The translations under genes and the position numbers were made by a program. 34,467 bases of DNA from Nitratifractor sp. (lineage in GTDB: Bacteria; Campylobacterota; Campylobacteria; Campylobacterales; Sulfurovaceae): positions 1-34,467 of the forward strand of contig WFNP01000023.1 in assembly GCA_015488535.1 (NCBI GenBank), written 5' to 3'. Position 1 is the stretch's first letter; the number at the start of each line of letters is the position of its first letter. Shown piece by piece: positions 16,354-24,249 of the stretch. Below the pieces are notes generated by a model. That model searched no databases. It was not told the DNA's origin and worked only from the letters and a program-made list of their open reading frames with translations.

Positions 16354-17508
16354 ATGGGCATATTAAAGAGAGCTTCTATTTTGTTGCTTACAGGTGCATT
16401 GGCACTATCTGCATCTAATATGGATAAAAGCAAAATCAAAAAAATCATAAGAAACAGTGATAAGATATTTGTGGTAGAGAGAGAAAACTCTGCACTTGCG
16501 GTAATCAATCATAATGTTTTGCAAAATGAGATAAAAAATATGCACAACTTCAATCATGCGGTTGTGAAGTTTAGAGACAATGACGGCTATGTCATTACAA
16601 GAGACGGATATGTCATCAAATTTGACCCAATAAAAGAGATAAAATTAAAAGAGTATAAAACATCAAAAAGTGCCATAGGCTTCATTATAGGCGATAATTT
16701 CGTAGCCGTAGCAAACTATGACAACAAAACGGTAGAGGTGCTTGACAGGGATTTAAATCCTGTGCAGACTATCAAAACAGGCAGTAGAAATGTAGGAATC
16801 AAAGAGTATAAAGATTATCTCGTATTTGAGTGTATGGACAAAGATGAGATATGGGTTATGAGAGATACTCAGCCCAAAGCAAAAGTGCCTAAGTTTGAGC
16901 TATACAAAAAGATAGAAAATGCCGGTGCTGTGCCGTTTGATGCCATGATAGACAAAAATATATATGTAGCCGGATTTTTCAACTCCAAACATATTGGAGT
17001 CTTAAATCTTGATACTATGGAGTACAAAAAAGTGCCTCTTGCACTCAGTGGTAAAGATAGAATTTTGAAAGTTCCTCATTTTGGATTTTGGAGTATCAGC
17101 GGAAAATATTTCTTTATTCCCGCAGTAGGTAACAAAAAGGTATTTGTATTTGACCATAAATTTAACTTCATAAAAGCCATAGATGTAAAAGGCAATCCGG
17201 TATTTACTGCTCTGAGTCCTGATAAAAAGTGGTTGGCAATCTCATTTAGCGGAAAAGATTTCCCGTATGTGCAAATCGTAGATACAAACAGTTTCAAAAT
17301 AGTTCGCACCATGAAATTCCCAGGTATCATACTGCATCTTAGATGGTCACCAAAACATCCGTATTTATATTTCAGTGTAAATACGGCAAATACAGTCCAG
17401 GCATACAATATCACAGACAAAGACCCTACAAAATGGTGGCTAAACTTCGAGTGGCCAGTTCCAAAGCCTTCCGGAATATTTGTATTTAATCCGGATAATA
17501 AAAAATAG
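16354..17508 (+). CDS. NirF-like periplasmic beta-propeller protein
   Basis: 384 residues with a Sec signal peptide (ILLLTGALALSASN) but no lipobox, unlike lipoprotein NirF of Pseudomonas. The rest is a cytochrome d1-type propeller without a CXXCH site. Two stretches recall NirF: NHAVVKFRDNDGYVITRDGYV, with the conserved His early in the protein, and KVPHFGFWSISGKYFFIPAVG in the middle. NirF is needed for heme d1 biosynthesis (a dehydrogenase-like step on a d1 precursor). That role is plausible here because of the cd1-like protein 3 kb upstream, but the other biosynthetic genes are not in the window. An AAAGGAAA site precedes the ATG. Confidence 0.78.
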   Translation: MGILKRASILLLTGALALSASNMDKSKIKKIIRNSDKIFVVERENSALAVINHNVLQNEIKNMHNFNHAVVKFRDNDGYVITRDGYVIKFDPIKEIKLKEYKTSKSAIGFIIGDNFVAVANYDNKTVEVLDRDLNPVQTIKTGSRNVGIKEYKDYLVFECMDKDEIWVMRDTQPKAKVPKFELYKKIENAGAVPFDAMIDKNIYVAGFFNSKHIGVLNLDTMEYKKVPLALSGKDRILKVPHFGFWSISGKYFFIPAVGNKKVFVFDHKFNFIKAIDVKGNPVFTALSPDKKWLAISFSGKDFPYVQIVDTNSFKIVRTMKFPGIILHLRWSPKHPYLYFSVNTANTVQAYNITDKDPTKWWLNFEWPVPKPSGIFVFNPDNKK

Positions 17509-17528
17509 ATTGACCTAAAAGGATAGAG

Positions 17529-18452
17529 TTGGATTATCAAAGTATTCTTAATGAAATATATGATGAGATTCAACCTCATCTTGATGAAGGGAAAGTTGCT
17601 GACTATATACCGGCTCTTGCCAAAGTAGATAAAAGTCAGTTTGCAATGACAGTCACACTAGGTGACGGAAGTTCATACTCTGTAGGTGATTATGAAAAAA
17701 GATTCTCTATTCAGAGTATCTCAAAAGTATTCACATTCACCCTTGCTCTAAAAATATATTCAAAAGCTCTATATCACAGAGTAGGAGTTGAGCCTTCTGG
17801 CAATCCGTTCAACTCTCTTGTTCAACTGGAATATGAGTTTGGCAAACCCCGCAATCCGTTTATAAATGCCGGCGCATTGGTAATCACAGACTCCTTGATA
17901 AGCCATTATAAAGACAACTACAATGCACTCGAAGCCATTTTAAATTTCATCAGAGACATTACAGATGATAAAAGTATCTGTTTTGATGCCGAAGTGGCAT
18001 ATTCAGAGATGGAACATGGTGACAGAAATCTATCTCTGGCTTATTTGATGAAGAGTTTTAACAACTTTGAAAACAGTGTGGAAGATACTGTAATGACATA
18101 CTTCAAACACTGTGCTGTTAAGATGAATACCCAAGAGTTATCCAGATCTTTTTTATATCTTGCCTTTGACGGCAAAGACCCTATCAGTGAAAAAGAGTTC
18201 ATTTCACAAAGTCAAACAAGACGAATCAACGCTGTAATGCTGACATGCGGTCACTATGATGCCAGCGGTGAATTTGCTTTTCATGTGGGACTACCTGCAA
18301 AAAGCGGTGTGGGTGGCGGTATAGCGGCTGTAGTGCCTGGTAAAATGTCGATAGCTGTATGGTCTCCGGCTCTAAACAGATACGGCAATTCTCATGCTGG
18401 AACAATAGCACTCGAACTGTTTACACAAAAGAGCGGAGTCTCTATTTTTTAA
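17529..18452 (+). CDS. glsA: Glutaminase
   Basis: 307 residues, hydrolysing glutamine to glutamate and ammonia. It belongs to the serine-dependent beta-lactamase-like family: the catalytic S-x-x-K is Ser63-Ile-Ser-Lys66 in FSIQSISKVF. GKPRNPFINAGALV and the C-terminal GVGGGIAAVVPGKMSIAVWSP and GNSHAGT segments are highly typical. Translation probably starts at a TTG at 17529: it follows AAAGGATAGAG, gives the normal N-terminus (LNEIYDEIQPHLDEGKVADYIP), and no ATG lies in a suitable place before the conserved core. The gene begins 20 bases after the NirF-like stop, so it may be cotranscribed without being functionally related. Confidence 0.94.
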   Translation: MDYQSILNEIYDEIQPHLDEGKVADYIPALAKVDKSQFAMTVTLGDGSSYSVGDYEKRFSIQSISKVFTFTLALKIYSKALYHRVGVEPSGNPFNSLVQLEYEFGKPRNPFINAGALVITDSLISHYKDNYNALEAILNFIRDITDDKSICFDAEVAYSEMEHGDRNLSLAYLMKSFNNFENSVEDTVMTYFKHCAVKMNTQELSRSFLYLAFDGKDPISEKEFISQSQTRRINAVMLTCGHYDASGEFAFHVGLPAKSGVGGGIAAVVPGKMSIAVWSPALNRYGNSHAGTIALELFTQKSGVSIF

Positions 18453-18466
18453 GTCTATACTCTGCT
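18432..18466. terminator. Possible bidirectional terminator between convergent genes
   Basis: AGCGGAGT pairs with ACTCTGCT (one G-T pair) across a 19-base loop, with TATTTTTT after the right arm. It overlaps the ends of glsA and the MFS gene, which converge here. The loop is long, so the call is weak. Confidence 0.3.
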
Positions 18467-19602
18467 TATTTTTTCCCAAATAAAAAAATGATATACCCAA
18501 TCATAACGCTACCCATTCCCACTATAGAAAAAACAATCGCACTCTGCTCTCCAAAACTTTTCCAAATAAGACCTGTAACAGTAGCTCCTAATGCACTGAA
18601 TATCGCAATTCCACCATAAAATATGCCATAGAGTGTCCCTTTGTTTATAGCCTTTTGGCTAATATAAGCTCTCATGGCATTGAGTGATGCTACGGTAAAT
18701 ACACCAAGCAAAACAAAGCCTAAAATAACTTGATGTATATAAAGAGCTATCATTGAAAATAGTGCAAATATCATAGCAACAGCCAATACTCTTTGGGGGC
18801 TCTGTTTATCTATCTGAATACCGAAAAAGTAACTCAGAGTTGTTTGAACCAAATTATATAATACCACCAACAGAGGTATATAAGCTATACTAAATCCAGC
18901 CTCTTTGGCACTGATGATAAAAAAATTATCGCTAAATAGAAAAAATATAAAAGCAAAATATATAAATAGTATCGGTAGCATTGCTTTGTCGCTTAAATAG
19001 TCAAACTCTTTTAATTTCTGTTTTGATTTGTAAGGTGTATCTTGAACAAAAAATATCACAATAATTACTGCCAAAATCCCCGGCAGTAGTGTCCATAAAA
19101 ATATATCTTTGAATACAGCTTCATCTTTGCCCAAAAAATAAAGAGCCAAAAATGCAATAATCGCTCCACTCATCTCTCCGGCTACATCCATCATCTTGTG
19201 AAATCCAAAACTTCTACCACTTTTGCCGTTACTATATGCAGAGATTAGACTATCTTTTGTAGCACTTCTGACAGCTTTGCCCATTCTCTCACTCCCTCGA
19301 ATCAGTGCTACACTTTGCCAACTATGTGAAAAAGCAAGTAGAGGTTTGGTAAGAGCTGAGATTAGATATCCAACCACTACAAATGGTTTGACAATTTGTA
19401 ATCTGTCACTAAGATAACCAAAGAGTATCCTAAAAGCATACGATACAAAAGTGGCAATAGCTATTACAAAACCCAGCTTATCAACTCCCTGATGAAGCGT
19501 ATAGACTATAAATATAGGTAATATACTTGTAACCATAGCACTTGCCATATCGGTAAAAAAGCTTACAAACCCAAGGGCAATTATGTTTTTGTTTATCTTC
19601 AT
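18466..19602 (-). CDS. MFS transporter (drug/efflux-like)
   Basis: 378 residues from the ATG at 19602, with about 12 hydrophobic segments. FGYLSDRL after helix 2 is the MFS motif A region, and RGSERMGKAVRSATKDSLIS follows helix 4, a signature of a widespread group of small MFS permeases of unknown substrate. Two starts are possible. The one at 19602 forms TAATG with the stop of the preceding broken gene and has GGAG about nine bases upstream; the one at 19617 lacks a ribosome-binding site. It is the last gene of the two-component/DedA/PAP2 set. Confidence 0.82.
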   Translation of the reverse strand: MKINKNIIALGFVSFFTDMASAMVTSILPIFIVYTLHQGVDKLGFVIAIATFVSYAFRILFGYLSDRLQIVKPFVVVGYLISALTKPLLAFSHSWQSVALIRGSERMGKAVRSATKDSLISAYSNGKSGRSFGFHKMMDVAGEMSGAIIAFLALYFLGKDEAVFKDIFLWTLLPGILAVIIVIFFVQDTPYKSKQKLKEFDYLSDKAMLPILFIYFAFIFFLFSDNFFIISAKEAGFSIAYIPLLVVLYNLVQTTLSYFFGIQIDKQSPQRVLAVAMIFALFSMIALYIHQVILGFVLLGVFTVASLNAMRAYISQKAINKGTLYGIFYGGIAIFSALGATVTGLIWKSFGEQSAIVFSIVGMGSVMIGYIIFLFGKK

Positions 19603-20264
19603 TATATTTTTCTCCATTTCAAAGCATCAAAAATCAGTGCAATTATAGCTACTACAAATAGTGAAAGAGCCATACCTGCTATTACATCGCTAAAGTAATG
19701 AACATTCAAATAGACTCTGCTAAATGAGATTAAAATCGGAAATATTAACGATAAAATCAACAGAGTTTTTTTATATTTTGTTTTATTCTTGAAAATCATA
19801 TAAAAAGCAAATGCCAATGCTGTGCTTATAGTCGCATGTCCGGAAGGGAATGAGTATCCGCTTACATCTATAGTATGAAGTATCGGTCACAGAATTTTTA
19901 TAAGATTATTTTCAAGCCCTCTCTTAATATTTTCATACTTTTTTGAGTCTATTTTTAAACTTTTTGCGTGTTTCCTCAAAAACTCTTCTCCAACCCTTGC
20001 TCCAATAATATAACCTATAATATCCCCTATAAGAATACCTATATATGTAGCAATAATTAAAACTTTAATATCAACTATTCCTTTGAAAGCCAAAATGCCG
20101 AAAAAAACTGTTAAACTTTCACTTGGAAACATCATTCCTGCAAAAGGTAATGATTCTACAACTGAAGCTATAAAAATAACAGATATACTAACAATCAAAA
20201 TAGTATTTGGAGGATATGATAAAATCCATTCAAAGAAATTAGATAACATTATATGAATATTCAT
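19602..20264 (-). pseudogene. Broken DedA-PAP2 fusion gene (internal deletion with in-frame stop)
   Basis: Two pieces lie in one minus-strand frame, separated by TGA at 19887-19889. The first (20264-19890, 125 residues) is the N-terminal part of a DedA membrane protein (VESLPFAGMMFPSESLTVFF, GDIIGYIIGARVG), stopping right after ENIKRGLENNLIKIL, where DedA proteins normally continue for another 70 or so residues. The second (19886-19605) begins within a PAP2 phosphatase, with SGYSFPSGHATIS and SRVYLNVHYFSD, but lacks the first membrane helices and the K-x6-RP motif. Fused DedA/PAP2 proteins are known, so the likely history is loss of the middle of such a gene. The DedA part might still be translated, but as a truncated protein. 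ATG candidates are 20264 and 20249. Confidence 0.8.
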
Positions 20265-20288
20265 ATTGTACTCTTATAGTTTCATAAT

Positions 20289-20873
20289 TTAGTCATCTTT
20301 TTGTTTTTGAAAAAGAGTATAAGATACTATCAAAACTACAATAAATAGAATAGTAATCGTAGTAATTTCTTTTAAATATCTATGGATTAATTCTTGATTT
20401 TGCCCTATAAAATATCCTAGCAGTGTTAGTATAGTAACCCAAATTCCAGCACCCAATATTGTATAAATAGTAAATTTTAAGCCACTCATTTTTGCTAAAC
20501 CGGCAGGAAAAGAGATATATTGTCTAATACCTGGTATCAATCTACCTGTAAAGGTGGAGATATGTCCGTGTTTTTCAAAAAAACTCTCTAACTTTTCTAC
20601 TTTTTGAGTGCTAAAAAATTTAAGTAAAAATTTTCTTCCAAATTTTGAAGCTAAAATATAGTTGAACCAAGCACCTGCCAAACTCCCAGCTATACCGATA
20701 CCAATAACTACAAAAAGGTTCATATCTCCTTTTGATGCAAGATAACCAGCAGGTATCATCACAACTTCACTAGGAAAAGGGAAAAAACTACTCTCTAAAA
20801 ACATCAATAGAAATATCCCAATAAGCCCTAATGAGCCAATCGTATTAACTAAAAAATTAACAATACTCTCCAT
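20289..20873 (-). CDS. DedA family membrane protein
   Basis: 194 residues with several membrane helices. Typical DedA (SNARE-associated/VTT) features are FLESSFFPFPSEVVMIPAGYLAS near residue 25, GAWFNYILASKFGRKF, and FTGRLIPGIRQYISFPAGLAKM near residue 110, which carries the conserved R-x-x-P-x-x-R. The family includes UptA-like undecaprenyl-phosphate and other phospholipid translocases of the inner membrane. Its start overlaps the end of the PAP2 gene by one base, and the two activities (lipid flipping and lipid-pyrophosphate dephosphorylation) fit together in lipid-carrier recycling or lipid remodelling. Confidence 0.9.
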   Translation of the reverse strand: MESIVNFLVNTIGSLGLIGIFLLMFLESSFFPFPSEVVMIPAGYLASKGDMNLFVVIGIGIAGSLAGAWFNYILASKFGRKFLLKFFSTQKVEKLESFFEKHGHISTFTGRLIPGIRQYISFPAGLAKMSGLKFTIYTILGAGIWVTILTLLGYFIGQNQELIHRYLKEITTITILFIVVLIVSYTLFQKQKDD

Positions 20874-21439
20874 TACAATTTTTTCCTAAATATTAAATTT
20901 TCAACTCTATATACCAATTTATTAAGAGGCTCAAGATATGGACTAAAAGCAAAAATAGTATAAGATGATATTAAAGATACAACAAGGCTTCCTAAAATAT
21001 CAAAAGGATAATGAACTCCGATATAGACTCTACACAAACCGCCAATAGTGGCAAATATTACTAAAAACAAGCCCAATTTTCTACTATTTTTCATAAAAAG
21101 AAGTGCAAAAGCAATAGAAGCCATAAATGTCGTATGGTCAGACGGAAAAGAGTTTTCAGCTGTATGAGATACAAGAGTTCTCCCTAATGAGTCCATAAAT
21201 GGGCGAGGGTGTGAATATATAAGCCCTATGAGTTGATTTATACCAAGCCCTAAGAGCATACTATAAAAGGCTAATAGTGCCTCTTTTTTATATTTGGCAA
21301 AAAAGTAGAGCCAAACCTCTATAATAATAAAAAGATATGGAAGATATTCACCTATTACAATAGCTATCATATCCATTAATCTATCTTCTCCAGCAAGTGA
21401 GTTGATTGAGATGAATATCTCTTGATTTAATGAGAGCAT
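20873..21439 (-). CDS. PAP2-family membrane phosphatase
   Basis: 188 residues from the ATG at 21439, which has GGAGG five bases upstream; an adjacent TTG at 21442 is less likely. It is an integral membrane phosphatase with the three PAP2 motifs: SHPRPFMD (motif 1, the usual leading Lys replaced by other residues), NSFPSDHTTFM (motif 2) and CRVYIGVHYPFD (motif 3, Cys in place of the usual Ser before Arg). PSDH rather than PSGH is found in BcrC-like undecaprenyl-diphosphatases, so that activity is plausible; lipid A or phosphatidylglycerophosphate phosphatase remain possible. It heads a second transcription unit of the two-component module and overlaps dedA by one base. Confidence 0.87.
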   Translation of the reverse strand: MLSLNQEIFISINSLAGEDRLMDMIAIVIGEYLPYLFIIIEVWLYFFAKYKKEALLAFYSMLLGLGINQLIGLIYSHPRPFMDSLGRTLVSHTAENSFPSDHTTFMASIAFALLFMKNSRKLGLFLVIFATIGGLCRVYIGVHYPFDILGSLVVSLISSYTIFAFSPYLEPLNKLVYRVENLIFRKKL

Positions 21440-21498
21440 CAATACCTCCGTTTTTATAAAAGCATAGAGTATATAGATGAAAAATAGATTAAAAGGCT

Positions 21499-21515
21499 TT
21501 TCATTTAATTTTCAT
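21499..21515 (-). promoter_or_regulatory. 17-bp motif TGAAAATTAAATGAAAA upstream of the PAP2 gene
   Basis: Read on the minus strand this is TGAAAATTAAATGAAAA. It matches 16 of 17 bases of the motif at 24207-24223, upstream of the methyltransferase gene of the same module. It lies about 60 bases before the PAP2 start codon and contains a direct repeat ATGAAAA-type half-site, as OmpR-family regulators like. It is a candidate box for the response regulator encoded at 22868-23536. Confidence 0.5.
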
Positions 21516-21558
21516 CAAAGGGATATAGAATTTGTAATCACATTTATCAGGAGAAAAA

Positions 21559-22887
21559 CTATAAAATCACTTCAATATCCGTTCCTATGTTTTCTTGGGA
21601 TTGGATATTTAATTTACCTTTATGCAAAGATACAATTTTAGAAACGATAGATAATCCAAGTCCAAAACCAGGTATTTGTCTTGAACGAGCCTCATCGACT
21701 CTGTAAAAACGCTCAGTTATATTTTTGATTTTATCATTGGCTATTCCGATACCCTCGTCAGATATTCTAAAATAGAGATGTTTATCATAAAAGATAGATA
21801 TAGTAATCTCTTTTCCTTTTGGAGTATATTTTATAGCATTATCGAGTAAATTACGAAAAAGAGTATGCAACAAAGAGCTACTGCTCATAATTTCAGAAGG
21901 TTCTAATCTCTCAATATTCAAATTTAAATTTTTCTCTTTTAGCATAGGCTCAATTTGATGAATAGTATCTATTAAAATCTCATCAGCATATATTGGCTTA
22001 AAATTTTTTCTTATAGATTCTGGGCTATGTCTGCTCAAAAATAGTAGATTTTCCACCAATTCTCTAAGTCTATATGCCTCTTGGGAGATTATTAAAAGAG
22101 TTTTTTTTAGATTTGAAGCATCTCTGTCTTTTCTCAGTGCTATATCTATCTCTCCTTGCATTACAGTAAGTGGTGTCCTTAATTCATGTGATACATCACT
22201 ATTAAATCGCTCCATCTGTCTGATACCGTCATCTAATCTCTTGACCATTTTATTAAATGCTAGAATCAAATCCTTTATCTCATCATCATTTTTAGGAACT
22301 TCTAGGGGTTTGGGAAGATTATCAATTGCAGTTTGAGATGCCATTTTTGAAGCATTTCGTATAGGGCTAATGGTTTTTTCAATAATAGTATATAAAACGA
22401 TTACAAGCAAAAGCAACAAAAGAGGGTTTAAAAACAGTAGTGTATCAACCAAATTCTCTACCTCATCATCTACTCCCTCTTTTTTTAATAATAAAACACC
22501 ATCGGATATATTTTGTATAGGATATCGATAGTAAATTTCAAGAGTTTCACCATTATCTATAATAAAAAATGAACTTTTGCTGTGTTTTTGAAACTCTTTT
22601 AAATCATTTTTGGTAAATTTGGGACTTTTAGAGATGAGTTTTCCATTTTGATAGAGTGCTACACTCAATTTGCCAAGTGAATTTAAATTTAATTTTGTGC
22701 TGTTTTGTGATGTTTGGATATTTTTTTCTATAATATCTATGGCTCTGTTTCGTAAGTGATTTTTTTGCTTAGTTATAAAGTTCTGACTAAAAAAATAGTA
22801 AAGTGCTATGCTAAAGAGTAGTAAAATAGGTATAAGCAGGGTAACAAACCATACTACTACACGAAATTTAAGACTTTTGACCCTCAA
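21559..22887 (-). CDS. Sensor histidine kinase
   Basis: 442 residues, inner-membrane kinase. It has TM1 (about 10-33), a periplasmic sensor of about 115 residues, TM2 (about 150-170), HAMP (171-224), a HisKA domain with phospho-acceptor His234 in FNSDVSHELRTPLT, and a HATPase domain with the N box FRNLLDNAIKYTPKG, G1 SDEGIGI and G2 GFGLGLSIV. Translation appears to begin at a TTG at 22887, inside the end of the response-regulator gene (20-base overlap): no ATG lies before TM1, and GGAGTAGGAT lies upstream. The signal is unknown. The neighbouring lipid-handling genes suggest an envelope-stress or antimicrobial-peptide input, by analogy with PmrB-like kinases. Confidence 0.92.
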   Translation of the reverse strand: MRVKSLKFRVVVWFVTLLIPILLLFSIALYYFFSQNFITKQKNHLRNRAIDIIEKNIQTSQNSTKLNLNSLGKLSVALYQNGKLISKSPKFTKNDLKEFQKHSKSSFFIIDNGETLEIYYRYPIQNISDGVLLLKKEGVDDEVENLVDTLLFLNPLLLLLLVIVLYTIIEKTISPIRNASKMASQTAIDNLPKPLEVPKNDDEIKDLILAFNKMVKRLDDGIRQMERFNSDVSHELRTPLTVMQGEIDIALRKDRDASNLKKTLLIISQEAYRLRELVENLLFLSRHSPESIRKNFKPIYADEILIDTIHQIEPMLKEKNLNLNIERLEPSEIMSSSSLLHTLFRNLLDNAIKYTPKGKEITISIFYDKHLYFRISDEGIGIANDKIKNITERFYRVDEARSRQIPGFGLGLSIVSKIVSLHKGKLNIQSQENIGTDIEVIL

Positions 22888-23536
22888 AACAGTATCCTAC
22901 TCCCCGTTGTGTTTTTATTTTATCTTTGCCTATTTTACGGCGAAGATGGTATATGGTTACTTGAATGACATTACTATCTATATAATCTTGCTCACTCCAT
23001 AATCTCTCTTTTATGGTATCTATATTGAGATAATGATTTTTATTTTGTATAAAAAATAGAAGCAATTCATACTCTTTTGGAGTCAAAGTAAAAGATTTGC
23101 CATCTCTTTTTAGTGTATGGTTATCTAAATCAATACTCATATCTCCCTCTATCAATATATTTTTATTGACCACTCCTATACTTCTGCGATATATAGCCTT
23201 AATTCTAAGTAGTAACTCTTCAAAATCAAAGGGTTTGGATAGATAATCATCTGCTCCATTTTGGAAGCTTATAATCTTATCATCAAGTTCACTTTTGGCA
23301 GTTAGCATTAAAACAGGGGTATTTATATTATCAATTCTCAAATTCCTCAAAATATCAATGCCACTTTTGTTAGGTAGCATCCAGTCAAGTATTATCAAAT
23401 CATAATGTTGATTGAGTGCAAGATACTCTCCCTCTTCTGCCTCATTTGAAAGTGTAATATCAAAACCCTCCTCTTCAAGCCCTCTCTTTAGCATATCACC
23501 AGTTCTTGGGTCATCTTCTATGATAAGCAGTCTCAT
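22868..23536 (-). CDS. OmpR-family response regulator
   Basis: 222 residues: receiver with acidic pair IIEDDP, phospho-acceptor Asp51 in YDLIILDWMLPN, Thr in MLTAKS and Lys-Pro in GADDYLSKPF, followed by a winged-helix effector domain (KEYELLLFFIQNKN, VIQVTIYHLRRKIG, KTQRGVGYCFE). All phosphorylation residues are present, in contrast to the HsrA/CosR-like regulator elsewhere in the window. It partners the kinase with which it overlaps. The start ATG follows GGAGATATAAAGG. Its likely targets are its own operon and the PAP2 operon, judging from the shared 17-bp motif. Confidence 0.94.
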   Translation of the reverse strand: MRLLIIEDDPRTGDMLKRGLEEEGFDITLSNEAEEGEYLALNQHYDLIILDWMLPNKSGIDILRNLRIDNINTPVLMLTAKSELDDKIISFQNGADDYLSKPFDFEELLLRIKAIYRRSIGVVNKNILIEGDMSIDLDNHTLKRDGKSFTLTPKEYELLLFFIQNKNHYLNIDTIKERLWSEQDYIDSNVIQVTIYHLRRKIGKDKIKTQRGVGYCFEGQKS

Positions 23537-23553
23537 CCTTTATATCTCCTATA

Positions 23554-24162
23554 TTAATATAGTAGCCATAAATTTCCCACTATACCCGTTTCTTTCAACC
23601 CTTCAATCAATTCAAACAGAGCCACTATCCAAATGAACCATAAAGCACTAAAAATATGTCTGCGGTAAATGGTTGGATTCATCAAATACTCCTTAGGCTC
23701 TTTGAATATGGAAAAATTTGGTATAAATGCAGGAACAGAGTTTGCATACTCATCATACTCTTTACCAAAAATTTTACGCAATTTATTCTCTTCGGCTCTC
23801 ATAACTCTAGGATATCCAAGGGCAAAGAATATCAAAAATATGATTGGAAATGTAAAAGTCTCTGTAGTCATACCTACGCCAAGCAATCCTATAAAGCTAA
23901 ACAGGTATAGAGGGTGTCTTACTATTGAGTATGGACCATAAGTTATTAATTTGCTATCTTTATAACCGGCTATATATATTGATGACCACATTCTACCCAT
24001 TGAGCCTATGGCAACAAAGATCAAACCTACAGAAAATAGTATATCAGCTATTGCAGGATCAGTTGCATCCCAACGACTTGATGAGAGAAAATAAAAAAGA
24101 AGTGCAACTCCCGCACCCATTCTTGATAATAAAATCCTACTTTTTTCAAAACTTAATGACAT
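23554..24162 (-). CDS. Isoprenylcysteine carboxyl methyltransferase-like membrane protein
   Basis: 202 residues with four to five membrane helices. The motif YGPYSIVRHPLYLFS (about residues 77-91) and the later RAEENKLRKIFGKEYDEYANSVPAFIP are the S-adenosylmethionine-binding signature of the ICMT/PEMT family. In bacteria these modify small lipophilic or phospholipid substrates, mostly unidentified. A second hydrophobic segment near the C-terminus (FSALWFIWIVALFELIEGL) is extra to the core. It is the first gene of the kinase/regulator transcription unit, 17 bases before the response regulator. The 17-bp candidate regulator box lies 45 bases upstream. Confidence 0.82.
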   Translation of the reverse strand: MSLSFEKSRILLSRMGAGVALLFYFLSSSRWDATDPAIADILFSVGLIFVAIGSMGRMWSSIYIAGYKDSKLITYGPYSIVRHPLYLFSFIGLLGVGMTTETFTFPIIFLIFFALGYPRVMRAEENKLRKIFGKEYDEYANSVPAFIPNFSIFKEPKEYLMNPTIYRRHIFSALWFIWIVALFELIEGLKETGIVGNLWLLY

Positions 24163-24206
24163 AAAAATCCCCTTTTAAAATAATGTTTGTTTGGGATTGT
24201 ATATTT

Positions 24207-24223
24207 TGAAAATGAAATGAAAA
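24207..24223 (+). promoter_or_regulatory. 17-bp motif TGAAAATGAAATGAAAA upstream of the methyltransferase gene
   Basis: TGAAAATGAAATGAAAA, followed by TGAAAG, gives several ATGAAA-type direct repeats. It is 45 bases upstream of the methyltransferase start and matches the motif before the PAP2 gene at 16 of 17 bases, in the opposite orientation relative to transcription. Candidate autoregulatory site of the two-component system. Confidence 0.5.
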
Positions 24224-24249
24224 TGAAAGAATACTTTTCTAATATAACT

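Noticed and set aside
19887-19889. TGA in the DedA-PAP2 remnant as a selenocysteine codon
   Set aside because: The domains on both sides are truncated at this point, no SECIS-like hairpin with a G loop follows, and neither family uses a Cys or Sec there. A deletion junction explains it better.
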